Notes under the pieces: model-generated | Database searches by the model: none | Told to the model about the DNA's origin: nothing | The model's input: the letters and a program-made list of their open reading frames with translations, nothing else | Shown here: positions 7,128-14,218 of the stretch, in pieces | Position numbering within the stretch: position 1 is the stretch's first letter | How the letters are laid out: each line of letters starts with the position of its first letter | DNA from: Thermomicrobiales bacterium | GTDB taxonomy: Bacteria > Chloroflexota > Chloroflexia > Thermomicrobiales > UBA6265 | Direction of reading: 5' to 3' | DNA length: 14,655 bases | NCBI GenBank assembly: GCA_030446955.1 | Contig: JAUJMG010000010.1 | Coordinates: 1 to 14,655, forward strand | Position numbers and translations under genes: made by a program

Positions 7128-8255
7128 CTACTCCGCGCCCTCCGTTGCCTCCGCACCGTAGGTGAAGTAGCGCGGGTCAGAGTTGGTCCGGTAGGGCAGG
7201 AAGCGGACGATGGTGGTCCCGCTCTCGACGTAGGGAGTCGGCACTTCAAACACCACCCACCCCTCTCGGGAGGCACCGGGCGCGTAGCTTCCGCTCGCGT
7301 CCGGGCTCGCCGCCGTCAAGGTCAGCGTGTTGGGTACGGCGCGGCCCTCGCCATCCACAAGCATGAACGCTGTCGGGGGAAGGAACGCGGGCGCGACTCC
7401 TGGGCGGACATTCGTGATCCGAACCCTGAGCGCCAGCCAGGGGGCGGCGTCACTCGCATCGCTCCGGTCCAGTGCCTGCACGCGGAAGTCCCCGTTGTAG
7501 AGGTCGTAGACCGGATCGCCCTGGACCACCTCCAGCAGTTCCACCCGCCAGTCGACGGTCACTATGGACCCGCCTACTCCAACTGGCACGGCGGGGTCCG
7601 TACCGGCGTCGTCGGGTTCCTCAAACGGCTGTGTAGACGGCGGGACGGTAGCGCCCAGCTCCAGGGCGAAGGCGCGATCGGCCCAGGACCCGGGGAGCGT
7701 GATGCTGTCGTAGAGCAGCACCAAGCCGGTCTCGTCCACCGGCGCCCCAAGGACGACCCAACCCTCGTGAGCCGCTCCCGGCTCCACCGTGGTGTCCACC
7801 GCCGGGTCCGGCGGCAGCGCTCCGACGAAGCGACGCACAAGACCGGAGGAGCCGACCAGGGCGAAGTCATCCGTGTCGAGGCGGAGTGGGCGGTCACCCG
7901 TGTTCTCGGCGGCGACGCGGATGAGGACATAGGTGAACCCATCCCGCGGTGGGTCGTTGAGGGGGTTGGCGCCGGTGACGCGGTCCGTCGCATCCTGGCC
8001 GGTGATCGCCTCCAGGACGGTCATGCGCCATGGTCCCGCCGTGACAGGCTCCCCAAGGGATGCCGGCTCTGCCCGTGAATCTCCGGGTGCGACAGCTGCG
8101 ATGAGGTGTGACTCGTATGTTCCGCCGAATGCCCCGACGTGCTCCTGCTCAGTCAGGAGCATACTCAGCACGGCCACGACCAAGACCAGCGTGACGACGC
8201 CGCAAGGTACTGCCGGCAGACGCACGTAACGGTCGGGAACAGGACGGACAGTCAT
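7128..8255 (-). CDS. Membrane-anchored protein with two DUF4352-like domains
   Basis: A 375-residue protein with an N-terminal membrane helix (about 14-34, VLVVAVLSMLL core) and an extracytoplasmic remainder. Two beta-rich domains follow, about 66-200 and 226-366, joined by a Pro/Asp/Glu linker. They look like a duplication: WRMTVLE (76-82) matches WRVELLE (236-242), FTYVLIRVAAENTGDRP (107-123) matches WLALRVRITNVRPG (273-286), and EPGAAHEGWVVLGAP (158-172) matches APGASREGWVVFEVP (326-340). This is the immunoglobulin-like pattern of DUF4352/telokin-like extracellular domains in bacterial lipoproteins. There is no lipobox cysteine after the helix, so it is probably a signal anchor. The ATG at 8255 is preceded by GGAGGAA; the frame upstream to 8330 has no comparable site. 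A role in surface binding or envelope stress is possible but unproven. It sits between the ferritin-like relic and the intact pair, on the opposite strand. Confidence 0.8.
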   Translation of the reverse strand: MTVRPVPDRYVRLPAVPCGVVTLVLVVAVLSMLLTEQEHVGAFGGTYESHLIAAVAPGDSRAEPASLGEPVTAGPWRMTVLEAITGQDATDRVTGANPLNDPPRDGFTYVLIRVAAENTGDRPLRLDTDDFALVGSSGLVRRFVGALPPDPAVDTTVEPGAAHEGWVVLGAPVDETGLVLLYDSITLPGSWADRAFALELGATVPPSTQPFEEPDDAGTDPAVPVGVGGSIVTVDWRVELLEVVQGDPVYDLYNGDFRVQALDRSDASDAAPWLALRVRITNVRPGVAPAFLPPTAFMLVDGEGRAVPNTLTLTAASPDASGSYAPGASREGWVVFEVPTPYVESGTTIVRFLPYRTNSDPRYFTYGAEATEGAE

Positions 8256-8328
8256 CGTAAAGGTTCCTCCGGTTGAGGGCGCAGCGCGAGGTGATCGGCC
8301 ATTTCCTGTGTGACGACGCAAGAAGGAC

Positions 8329-8334
8329 ATTGTA
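8329..8334 (-). promoter_or_regulatory. -10-like box for the DUF4352 gene
   Basis: TACAAT on the minus strand, 73 bases before the ATG at 8255. It is the same hexamer as upstream of the PLDc_N gene. No good -35 is seen. Confidence 0.35.
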
Positions 8335-8652
8335 CGGTCACAGCCATCGGAACGTCCGGCAAGTCCGCCAAGCTGCGTGTCCTCGATGCGAGGTCGCCCA
8401 TGCCCGGTGAGGTGAACTTATGCCGGTCATGACGCGACTAACTGCTGGCCTCCGATTGATGCTGCCTCCGGCGCTCTGAGTTGCCGAATGAGAAGGCGAC
8501 ATAAACGGGCCCGGCCCCTGCATCGAGGGGTTCGTGTCCGGGGTGCTCCGCTGGAGACCAATTCATGCCCACCAGCCCGCAATGATGGGCGACCAGTCAA
8601 CACGGGACTTGAAGCAGATGCGGCGGTGATGACCCGTGGCGCTGGGGCACCA

Positions 8653-8783
8653 TCACCGTCAACCATGGCAGAGATTCACGTTGGAATACCAAGAGCTTCC
8701 CGGGGAGGTGCTCAATCAGAACACCTTGACCAGCCCGGTGTCCGGGCAGGTGGCGCTGGACATCAACCCATGGTTGACGGTGA
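8653..8783. repeat. 131-bp unit bounded by 16-bp perfect inverted repeats
   Basis: TCACCGTCAACCATGG at 8653-8668 returns as its exact reverse complement at 8768-8783, with 99 bases between. CCA stands immediately outside each end (8650-8652 and 8784-8786), which could be a 3-bp target duplication. The size and layout resemble a miniature inverted-repeat element, but only one copy is visible. Confidence 0.4.
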
Positions 8784-9028
8784 CCATGTGAACGGCCGTT
8801 GGAGCCTTGAGACCAAGCGAGGAGGCGGTCGCCCGGGTTGCCTGGGCAACAACGTAACAAGCCGTTGGCACACGTTTTGCCTTTAGCCATGCGGACCCGG
8901 CGCCGCAGGGGCGGCAAATCCCAGGATGAGGCTGGTCGCCAGTGATCTGATCCGGCGCCGGCCACGTATTAGGTCTTGTCCCTTGACCGTCTCGGAGTTG
9001 GGGGATGGGTGCAGGTTGGAGGAGTGAG

Positions 9029-9778
9029 ATGCGAACACGACCGTTGCACGAGCACGTTTTGGAAACGGTTTTCGAGGAGCGGCGGCGGCTGGCCAGCCGG
9101 CGTGGCTTCTTGACCGGGTCGGCCAAGGTGGTCGGTGGGGGCGCTTTGGCGCTGGGCCTCGCGGCCGCACCGCGGCTCGCCGCTGCCCAGGATGGCACCC
9201 CGGCTGCGGCGGAGGACTTCTTTGAGGACGACATCGCGGTCCTCAACTACGCCTTGACCCTGGAGCACCTGGAAGCGACCTTCTACCGCCAGGGTCTTGA
9301 GGAGTTCGATGAGGCCGACTTCGGGCAAGACCCGCTGGGCAACAGCATCTTCGACTTTCTCGTCGACATCCGCGACCACGAGGCGGATCACGTCGAGACG
9401 CTGACGTCGGTGATCAACGATCTGGGCGGCGAGCCGGTCGAGGAGGCCGAGTACGACTTCGGTGACGCGCTCACCGATCCCGCCGCCTTCCTGGCGACCG
9501 CCCAGGCCCTTGAGAACACCGGCGTTTCCGCCTACGACGGCGCCGCCGCGGCCATCTCTGATCCTGAGTTGCTCACCGCTGCCGGCACGATTGCTGCCGT
9601 CGAGGCGCGCCACGCCTCGTACCTCAACTTCGTCAACGGGACCTTGCCGTTCCCGGCTGCGTTCGAGACCCCGCTTTCGCCGGAAGAGGTCCTCGAGATC
9701 GCAAGCCCCTTCATCGTCTCGGGCGAGGTCGGCGAGCCGATGGACGAGGACGACGAGGAGGCGACGCCGGACTCCTAA
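9029..9778 (+). CDS. Tat-exported ferritin-like (Ferritin_2) protein, copy 2
   Basis: A 249-residue exported protein. Residues 1-54 form a Tat leader: a long charged n-region, SRRGFLTG at 23-30, an Ala/Gly/Leu core and a probable AAA-QD cleavage near 53. The mature part is a four-helix ferritin-like bundle with the complete ligand set E79 (LTLEHLE), E118/H121 (DHEADH), E162 (ALENTG) and E192/H195 (VEARH), so a diiron centre is expected. The last 15 residues are strongly acidic (DEDDEEATPDS). ATG 9029 is chosen for GGAGGAG a few bases upstream; the open frame to 9005 adds nothing typical. Relatives are annotated as ferritin-like proteins, and roles in iron handling or oxidative stress outside the membrane are likely but not shown. 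Copy 3 follows after 90 bp, and a truncated relative lies at 6328. Confidence 0.92.
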   Translation: MRTRPLHEHVLETVFEERRRLASRRGFLTGSAKVVGGGALALGLAAAPRLAAAQDGTPAAAEDFFEDDIAVLNYALTLEHLEATFYRQGLEEFDEADFGQDPLGNSIFDFLVDIRDHEADHVETLTSVINDLGGEPVEEAEYDFGDALTDPAAFLATAQALENTGVSAYDGAAAAISDPELLTAAGTIAAVEARHASYLNFVNGTLPFPAAFETPLSPEEVLEIASPFIVSGEVGEPMDEDDEEATPDS

Positions 9779-9868
9779 GCACCAGGACCGGTGACCTGCG
9801 ACCCTGGTACGAGCCTGATGACGCGGCCGAACTGGCCGCTGGAGAGCGGATCCCCAAGGAGTAACGAG

Positions 9869-10606
9869 ATGCGACACGCTCAGGAACACACGATCGAGAT
9901 GGTGAACGAGGTGCGGCAGCGGCTGGCCTCTCGCCGCGGGCTGCTCAAGGGCAGCGCGGCACTGACCGGCGGTGCGGCCCTGGCCCTGGCCGGCATTCCC
10001 GCCCTGCGCGATTTCGAGGCCGCGGCTCAGGATGTCGGCGACGACGAGATCAGCGTACTCAACTACGCGCTGACCCTGGAGCACCTGGAGAACGCCTTCT
10101 ACCGGGACGGCTTGGCTTCACTCACCGAGCAGGCCTTCCTCGACGCTGGGTTCGACACCACGGTCGTCGACTACATCGCCGAGATCGGCGCGAACGAGGC
10201 GACCCACGTCGAGACGCTGACCGCCGTCATCAACGACCTCGGTGGTGAGCCGGTGGAGGAGGGCACCTACGACTTCGGGGACGCCTTCACCGACGCCGAG
10301 CCCTTCCTGGCGACCGCCCAGGCGCTGGAGAACACCGGCGTCAGCGCCTACACCGGGGCGGCCCAGTACCTGATCGACAGCGACGAACTGCTGACGGCGG
10401 CGCTGACGATCCACGGCGTCGAGGCCCGCCACGCGGCCTACCTCAACCTCTTGAACGGCGAGAACCCGTTCCCGATGTCCTTCGACGAGCCGCTCAACCC
10501 GGCTGAGGTGGTGGACATCGCTGGCGGCTTCATCGTTGATGCTGAGGTCGTAACTCCGGAAGCCTTTGAGCCCGAGGAGGACGAGGAGGGCACTCCCGAG
10601 TCCTAG
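9869..10606 (+). CDS. Tat-exported ferritin-like (Ferritin_2) protein, copy 3
   Basis: A 245-residue paralogue of the preceding gene, clearly derived from it or from a shared ancestor. LNYALTLEHLE, VINDLGGEPVEE, FLATAQALENTGVSAY and VEARHA are almost identical in both. The Tat leader has SRRGLLKG at 21-28 and likely cleavage near 53 (AAA-QD). Iron ligands are E71, E110/H113 (NEATH), E154 and E185/H188, all present. The stretch between helices 1 and 2 (about 83-105) differs most from copy 2, so metal-site access or partner binding may differ. The acidic tail EPEEDEEGTPES is kept. ATG 9869 follows AAGGAG with seven bases between; the frame upstream to 9791 lacks a site. It is probably co-transcribed with copy 2, and a strong terminator follows 40 bases after the stop. 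Confidence 0.92.
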   Translation: MRHAQEHTIEMVNEVRQRLASRRGLLKGSAALTGGAALALAGIPALRDFEAAAQDVGDDEISVLNYALTLEHLENAFYRDGLASLTEQAFLDAGFDTTVVDYIAEIGANEATHVETLTAVINDLGGEPVEEGTYDFGDAFTDAEPFLATAQALENTGVSAYTGAAQYLIDSDELLTAALTIHGVEARHAAYLNLLNGENPFPMSFDEPLNPAEVVDIAGGFIVDAEVVTPEAFEPEEDEEGTPES

Positions 10607-10960
10607 CCGCCGAGCTGACAGCAGTCCATCTTGGCTAAGAAGCAGGCGAGAACCCCCGGGGAAATCATTTCCCGGGGGTTCTCGTTTCCGGTTGCTGTTC
10701 GTTGGCGGGGGTGCGGCAGCCCGACGCTCCCTTGGACCTGCCCTCCACCGGCGGCTGGAGGATGCGTCCGTCGGCGACCGGCCCCAGTGCCTTTCATAGA
10801 TCACCATCGGCCGCTCACCTGTACCAGCTGCCCAGTCACCCATACTGCACCCTAGCCAATCAGGGTGTGCAGCTAGGGATCCGGGGCAAACCAGAGGGGC
10901 TCGGACTTGCTGGAATGAGCGGCCAAGCTGGTTAGGAAAAATGAGGTCAGAGAGGGTTCG
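10607..10960 (+). other. Intergenic region between ferritin-like copy 3 and GH15
   Basis: These 354 bases hold the terminator at 10647-10684 and an imperfect hairpin at 10845-10872 (CTGCA-CCCT with AGGG-TG-TGCAG, a two-base bulge and an eight-base loop). The rest shows no gene. AGAGAGGG at 10950-10957, just before the GTG at 10961, is the GH15 ribosome site. Confidence 0.5.
10647..10684 (+). terminator. Strong rho-independent-like terminator
   Basis: A 14-bp perfect stem (10647-10660 with 10671-10684), extended inside by AAA/TTT pairing across the loop GAAATCATTT. It is followed by TTTCC and a T-richer stretch. It closes the ferritin-like copy 2 and 3 transcript. Confidence 0.85.
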
Positions 10961-12799
10961 GTGATAAATCGCCCGTCATTCTTGCCAGATCCACCGATTG
11001 GCCTCCACGGGGTGATCGGCGATCGTCGCACGGCGGCGCTTGTCGCCGCCGACGGGACGATCAATTGGCTCTGCTTGCCGATCTATGACGCCCCTCCGGC
11101 GTTTGGGGCGCTGCTCGACCCTGACCGTGGGGGTGCGTGGCGCATGGGACCGAAAGTGCCCGCCTTCGGACGCCAGCGCTATCTGGACGCCAGTGCGAAC
11201 CTCGTTACCACGTGGATGAGCGAGGCGGGTGATCTGGAGCTGACCGACACGATGGCCTGGCCCTGGGATAACCGGACCCCCTCGGACGGGGATGGGGACC
11301 GCCGGGTGGTGCTGCGCCGGTTGCGCTGCGTACGGGGGGAGGTGGCTGCGGTCTTGGAGATCGCGCCCCGCTACGACTTTCGTGCCGGGACCTCGGTCAG
11401 CAGAGTGCCAGGCGGGTTGGCCTTCGACCTCGGCGGGTATCGCCTCGGGTTCTGGGTCAGCCGCCCGGTGGATGCCGGCGAGGACGGGGCGCGGGCAACG
11501 TTTCGCCTGACGGAAGGTGAGGAGGTCTGGGCGGTCCTCGACCTAGGCGGGCACCCGGCGGACTGGTCGGTGGAGCTGGCCCGGGATGCAATGGCCGAAG
11601 CCGCCCGCTACTGGCACGACTGGATCGGCAAGCTGGACGTGAGCGCGGCGGGCAAGCGCGCGGAGCGAGTGGGCCGGTCGGCGCTCACGGTCCACTTGCT
11701 CAGCTATGCGCCCACCGGTTCCCCGGTGGCTGCGCCCACCACCTCCTTGCCTGAGCGGATCGGTGGCGGCCGCAACTGGGACTACCGCTACGCCTGGGTG
11801 CGCGACGCGTCCTTATCCCTAACGATGCTCATCCGGCTCGGAGAGACCACCGCCAGCCGGCGATATATGGACTGCCTGACCACGTATCGCTCATCGACAG
11901 AATCCCCCCTCCAGATCGTCTATGGGGTTGGCGGCGAACTCGACCTCCCGGAGCATAAGCGCACCGATCTGGCCGGCTACCGCCGCTCCCTTCCCGTCCG
12001 GACCGGCAACCGGGCGTGTGGCCAGCGCCAGCTCGATTCCCTCGGATTCTTCGCCGAGTGCGCTCTGGCCTACCTTGAAGGAGGCGGCCATTGGCAGGAC
12101 GGCTACTGGGAGATGGTCCTCCGTGCGGCGGACTACACCGCTGACCACTGGACGGAGCCGGACAACGGGATCTGGGAACTGCTGACAGAGCAGCACTTTG
12201 TCAGCAGCAAGGTCATGAGCTCGGTCTGTCTGGACCGCGCCGCGCGTATCGCCCAAGAGATCGGCCACCGGGCGGAGGCCGCTCGCTGGCGGGAAACGAT
12301 GGAGGTCATTCACACGGACGTGATGGAGCACGGCTGGAGCGAGCGCCTCGGCGCGTTCCGACAGCGCTACGAGGCCGACACCCTTGACGCCTCGGCGCTG
12401 CTCATCGGCATCATGGGATTTCTTCCGCCCGACCACCCGCGTCTCCTGGCAACGGCAGATCGGATCGCGGAAACACTAGCGATCGACGGCTTTGTCCATC
12501 GCTACCTGCCGGGAGAGTTGCCCGAGCAGGAGGAGGCGACTCGGCCCTTAGGCGAGTTCGAGGGCGCCTTTCTCCCGTGTACCTTCTGGCTCGTGACGAC
12601 CTACGCTCGAGCGGGCCGCCTCGCGGAGGCCGAGAGGATTCTAGCCCGCGCCGAGGCAAACGCCGGGGAGTTAGGTCTGTTCGCGGAGGAGGTCGATGCC
12701 CGGTCAGGTCAGTTCCTCGGCAACCACCCGCTCCTCTTCTCCCAGGTGGAGTATGTCCGCGCCGTACTGGAGCTGGAGGCGGCCCGGCGCCACGCGTAG
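10961..12799 (+). CDS. Glycoside hydrolase family 15 (glucoamylase/trehalase-type)
   Basis: A complete 612-residue GH15 enzyme with no signal peptide, hence cytoplasmic. The N-terminal beta-domain (about 10-215) opens with GVIGDRRTAALVAADGTINWLCLP (residues 17-40, in two parts), the usual start of this family. The (alpha/alpha)6 barrel (about 235-605) carries GGRNWDYRYAWVRDASL at 269-285, DNGIWE at 401-406 and GLFAEEVDARSGQFLGNHP at 572-590. The general acid is predicted as E406 and the base as E576 or E577. The family hydrolyses alpha-glucosides such as maltodextrin or trehalose with inversion; I cannot choose between substrates. The start is GTG 10961 with AGAGAGGG just upstream; an ATG at 10941 is out of frame. 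It follows the ferritin-like terminator, so it is an independent transcript. Its 3' end is within five bases of the toxin relic on the other strand. Confidence 0.94.
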   Translation: MINRPSFLPDPPIGLHGVIGDRRTAALVAADGTINWLCLPIYDAPPAFGALLDPDRGGAWRMGPKVPAFGRQRYLDASANLVTTWMSEAGDLELTDTMAWPWDNRTPSDGDGDRRVVLRRLRCVRGEVAAVLEIAPRYDFRAGTSVSRVPGGLAFDLGGYRLGFWVSRPVDAGEDGARATFRLTEGEEVWAVLDLGGHPADWSVELARDAMAEAARYWHDWIGKLDVSAAGKRAERVGRSALTVHLLSYAPTGSPVAAPTTSLPERIGGGRNWDYRYAWVRDASLSLTMLIRLGETTASRRYMDCLTTYRSSTESPLQIVYGVGGELDLPEHKRTDLAGYRRSLPVRTGNRACGQRQLDSLGFFAECALAYLEGGGHWQDGYWEMVLRAADYTADHWTEPDNGIWELLTEQHFVSSKVMSSVCLDRAARIAQEIGHRAEAARWRETMEVIHTDVMEHGWSERLGAFRQRYEADTLDASALLIGIMGFLPPDHPRLLATADRIAETLAIDGFVHRYLPGELPEQEEATRPLGEFEGAFLPCTFWLVTTYARAGRLAEAERILARAEANAGELGLFAEEVDARSGQFLGNHPLLFSQVEYVRAVLELEAARRHA

Positions 12800-12801
12800 A
12801 T

Positions 12802-13233
12802 CTACCGCCGCCTCGGAGGATCGTGAGGAACTGGGCGGGGCTTACAACCCGCACGTCAGCCATCTGCCCCGCAGAATGGAGATCGTCGTGGCCAGACACG
12901 AGAGAGCCGGCTTGGCTGACCACGACGTGAGCGAGCAGGTAATCACCCCTTCGATCCCGACCAATCTGCGGCGTCTCCTCGGATAGTTCGGGTACCGTCT
13001 CAGCAACGGCAGTTAGGTCGGCAGCGAGGAGGTCCACATCGACCTGAAGGATGCGAGCGACTGAGTACGCCCTGGTGGAGGTCTTCTCCCGCGACTCGTC
13101 AATCAAGGTGACATTGGTGAGCAGTGTTGGCTCCTGCAAGGGCGGCCCCGACCACCAGCGTCGGCTGGCTGGCGTCATCAAGAGACAGCAAGGCACTGAT
13201 GTGGATCTTGGTGCCAAGAAAGGTACGGATCAC
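12802..13233 (-). pseudogene. Decayed PIN-domain toxin (VapC-like, COG1569 type)
   Basis: A remnant of a PIN-family toxin read on the minus strand. The N-terminal part starts at GTG 13233, overlapping the stop of the small ORF before it, and gives VIRTFLGTKIHISALLSLDDA, ending at TGA 13101-13099. From about 13130 the homology continues in the other frame: TLLTNVTLIDESREK, then RDRRGDYLLAHVVVSQAGS, LVSGHDDL and VVSPAQFLTIL. This is the C-terminal signature of PIN toxins. The net shift is one base extra or two missing. The nuclease residues are also lost: the usual D-T-N reads G-T-K, the second D of the DxxDD-Y-L-L motif is G, and TGDKDL reads SGHDDL. The C-terminal frame lacks a stop where expected and runs antisense into GH15; the TAG at 12804-12802 lies in the other frame. 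It cannot be functional. Confidence 0.8.
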
Positions 13234-13340
13234 CAAGGCGGGTCGCGGTCGCGTTCGAACGCGACCTTACCCTTCCTGGCCATGTCATCGATCAACTCTT
13301 GGGAGAGCCGCTGGGCAAGTTCAACCGCTTGCTCTTCCAT
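13230..13340 (-). CDS. Small ORF, probable antitoxin partner of the PIN relic
   Basis: A 36-residue ORF from ATG 13340 whose TGA overlaps the GTG of the toxin (GTGA), the classic translational coupling of toxin-antitoxin pairs. It starts with an amphipathic helix (MEEQAVELAQRLSQELIDDM) and ends in a charged stretch with RDRDPPW, the kind of tail that wraps round a toxin. It is shorter than most antitoxins and has no recognisable DNA-binding domain, so it may be a truncated remnant. No Shine-Dalgarno site is present; an AT-rich CATAAAAT lies just before the ATG, so a leaderless message is possible. With the toxin dead it may have no remaining role. Confidence 0.5.
   Translation of the reverse strand: MEEQAVELAQRLSQELIDDMARKGKVAFERDRDPPW
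13247..13266. repeat. 20-bp perfect palindrome in the antitoxin-like ORF
   Basis: GGTCGCGTTC followed by GAACGCGACC, symmetric over all 20 bases and centred on TTCGAA. It lies inside the small ORF, 14 bases before the toxin GTG. It could be an operator, a short RNA hairpin affecting coupling, or chance in G+C-rich coding sequence. Confidence 0.5.
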
Positions 13341-13500
13341 TGCTATTTTATGAAACAAGGAGTGTGGCCGTGCCGCAAAGCTCGCTCACCGATCTCTAGT
13401 TATCAGAGGAGCCCTGCTCCCATCTCCATCGTTTGAGAGGACCACGAGGGCGGGTGTCGGTAGAGATCGTGCACCGGATGCGCGTAGGAGGAGAACGCAG

Positions 13501-14055
13501 ATGCGACGACACGATGCAAACCCGTGGAAGGGGTTTGTCCTGGGTCTCGTGGCCGGCGCGGCAGGCACCGTTGCGATGGGGGGCTACTGGCGAGTGGCGA
13601 CGGCTTTAGCCGGTGAGGATCCGCGGGCCGCGACCCACGGGGAGGGGCCGCACCCGCTTGACGATATCTCCTTGATCGGGACACATCACGAGGAGGAGGA
13701 GTCGTCGACGGCCGCGATAGGACGCATCGTCTACGAGCGATTGGCCGGACAACCTCCCCAGGAGGCCGAGACGAAAAGTACCCTCAGCTACCTCGTTCAT
13801 TACGGCTACGGCGCTCTCCAGGGTGCGCTCTTCGGCACCCTCACTGCCTTGAGGAAGGGTTCGACACTCGTCGCGGGACCCGCTTTCGGGACCGGGCTCT
13901 GGCTGTTCGGCGACGAGTTGATGATCTCGCTTCTTGGTCTGGCCGGTGGCCCGGGCCAGTATCCGCTTCGCCAGCACCTCCACCGTTGGGGGGCACATCT
14001 CACCTATGGTGTCACAGCCGCCGCCACGCTCAAGCTGCTGCGCCGTCTGCTCTAA
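13501..14055 (+). CDS. YagU/DUF1440-like inner-membrane protein
   Basis: A 184-residue membrane protein with about four hydrophobic segments: 12-30, 97-117, 122-148 and 163-180. A long polar stretch (about 38-93) rich in H and E (THHEEEESS, 61-69) separates the first from the rest. The patterns HYGYGALQGALFG (100-112), GTGLWLFGDEL (130-140) and HLTYG (166-170) resemble the DUF1440 family, whose E. coli member YagU has been linked to acid resistance. The assignment rests on recalled family patterns and is moderate. ATG 13501 has AGGAGGAGA a few bases upstream. It is divergent from the toxin relic, with a 160-bp gap, and followed by an SDR gene on the same strand after 163 bases without a clear terminator, so the two may be co-transcribed. 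Confidence 0.72.
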   Translation: MRRHDANPWKGFVLGLVAGAAGTVAMGGYWRVATALAGEDPRAATHGEGPHPLDDISLIGTHHEEEESSTAAIGRIVYERLAGQPPQEAETKSTLSYLVHYGYGALQGALFGTLTALRKGSTLVAGPAFGTGLWLFGDELMISLLGLAGGPGQYPLRQHLHRWGAHLTYGVTAAATLKLLRRLL

Positions 14056-14218
14056 TCAACGCCTGTTTCGGCTTTCCTTCAGCGGCCGGTAGGCGAAGCC
14101 ACGCCCGGGCTCGCCAGTGCACCGATCATGCGCAGCACTCCGGCATCGGGACGACTTGGCGGGGATCGCGGAGCGCGAGGTGCCGATAGATCGCATCGAC
14201 GGGTAGGAGGAATGCTGA

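Larger units (their letters stand above)
8256..9028. other. 773-base gap between divergent genes
   Basis: No gene is supported here. The left end holds the probable promoter of the minus-strand DUF4352 gene. The centre holds the 16-bp inverted repeat described separately. GTTGCC-TG-GGCAAC near 8847-8860 is a short perfect inverted repeat. The right end must hold the promoter of the ferritin-like pair, but no clear hexamers are seen. A short stretch around 8640-8790 reads like protein in two successive plus frames (GTITVNHGR, then VSGQVALDINPWLTVTM) but is too small to identify. Confidence 0.5.

Noticed and set aside
8488..8886. Plus-strand open frame of 132 codons in the large gap
   Set aside because: No ribosome site and no recognisable domain. 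It spans the inverted repeat, and its composition is that of random G+C-rich sequence.
8969..10084. Open minus-strand frame of 371 codons antisense to ferritin-like copy 2
   Set aside because: Antisense shadow of two genes with strong homology and ribosome sites. Its Leu/Val/Gly/Arg-rich sequence is the complement of the repeated ferritin codons.
12411..13217. Open minus-strand frame of 268 codons covering the GH15 3' end
   Set aside because: Only the part from about 13130 to 12805 has PIN homology; the rest is antisense to a well-supported GH15 gene and is Arg/Pro-rich as expected of a shadow frame.
13051..13353. Plus-strand ORF over the toxin relic
   Set aside because: The minus strand shows PIN motifs; the plus frame has no ribosome site or motif.
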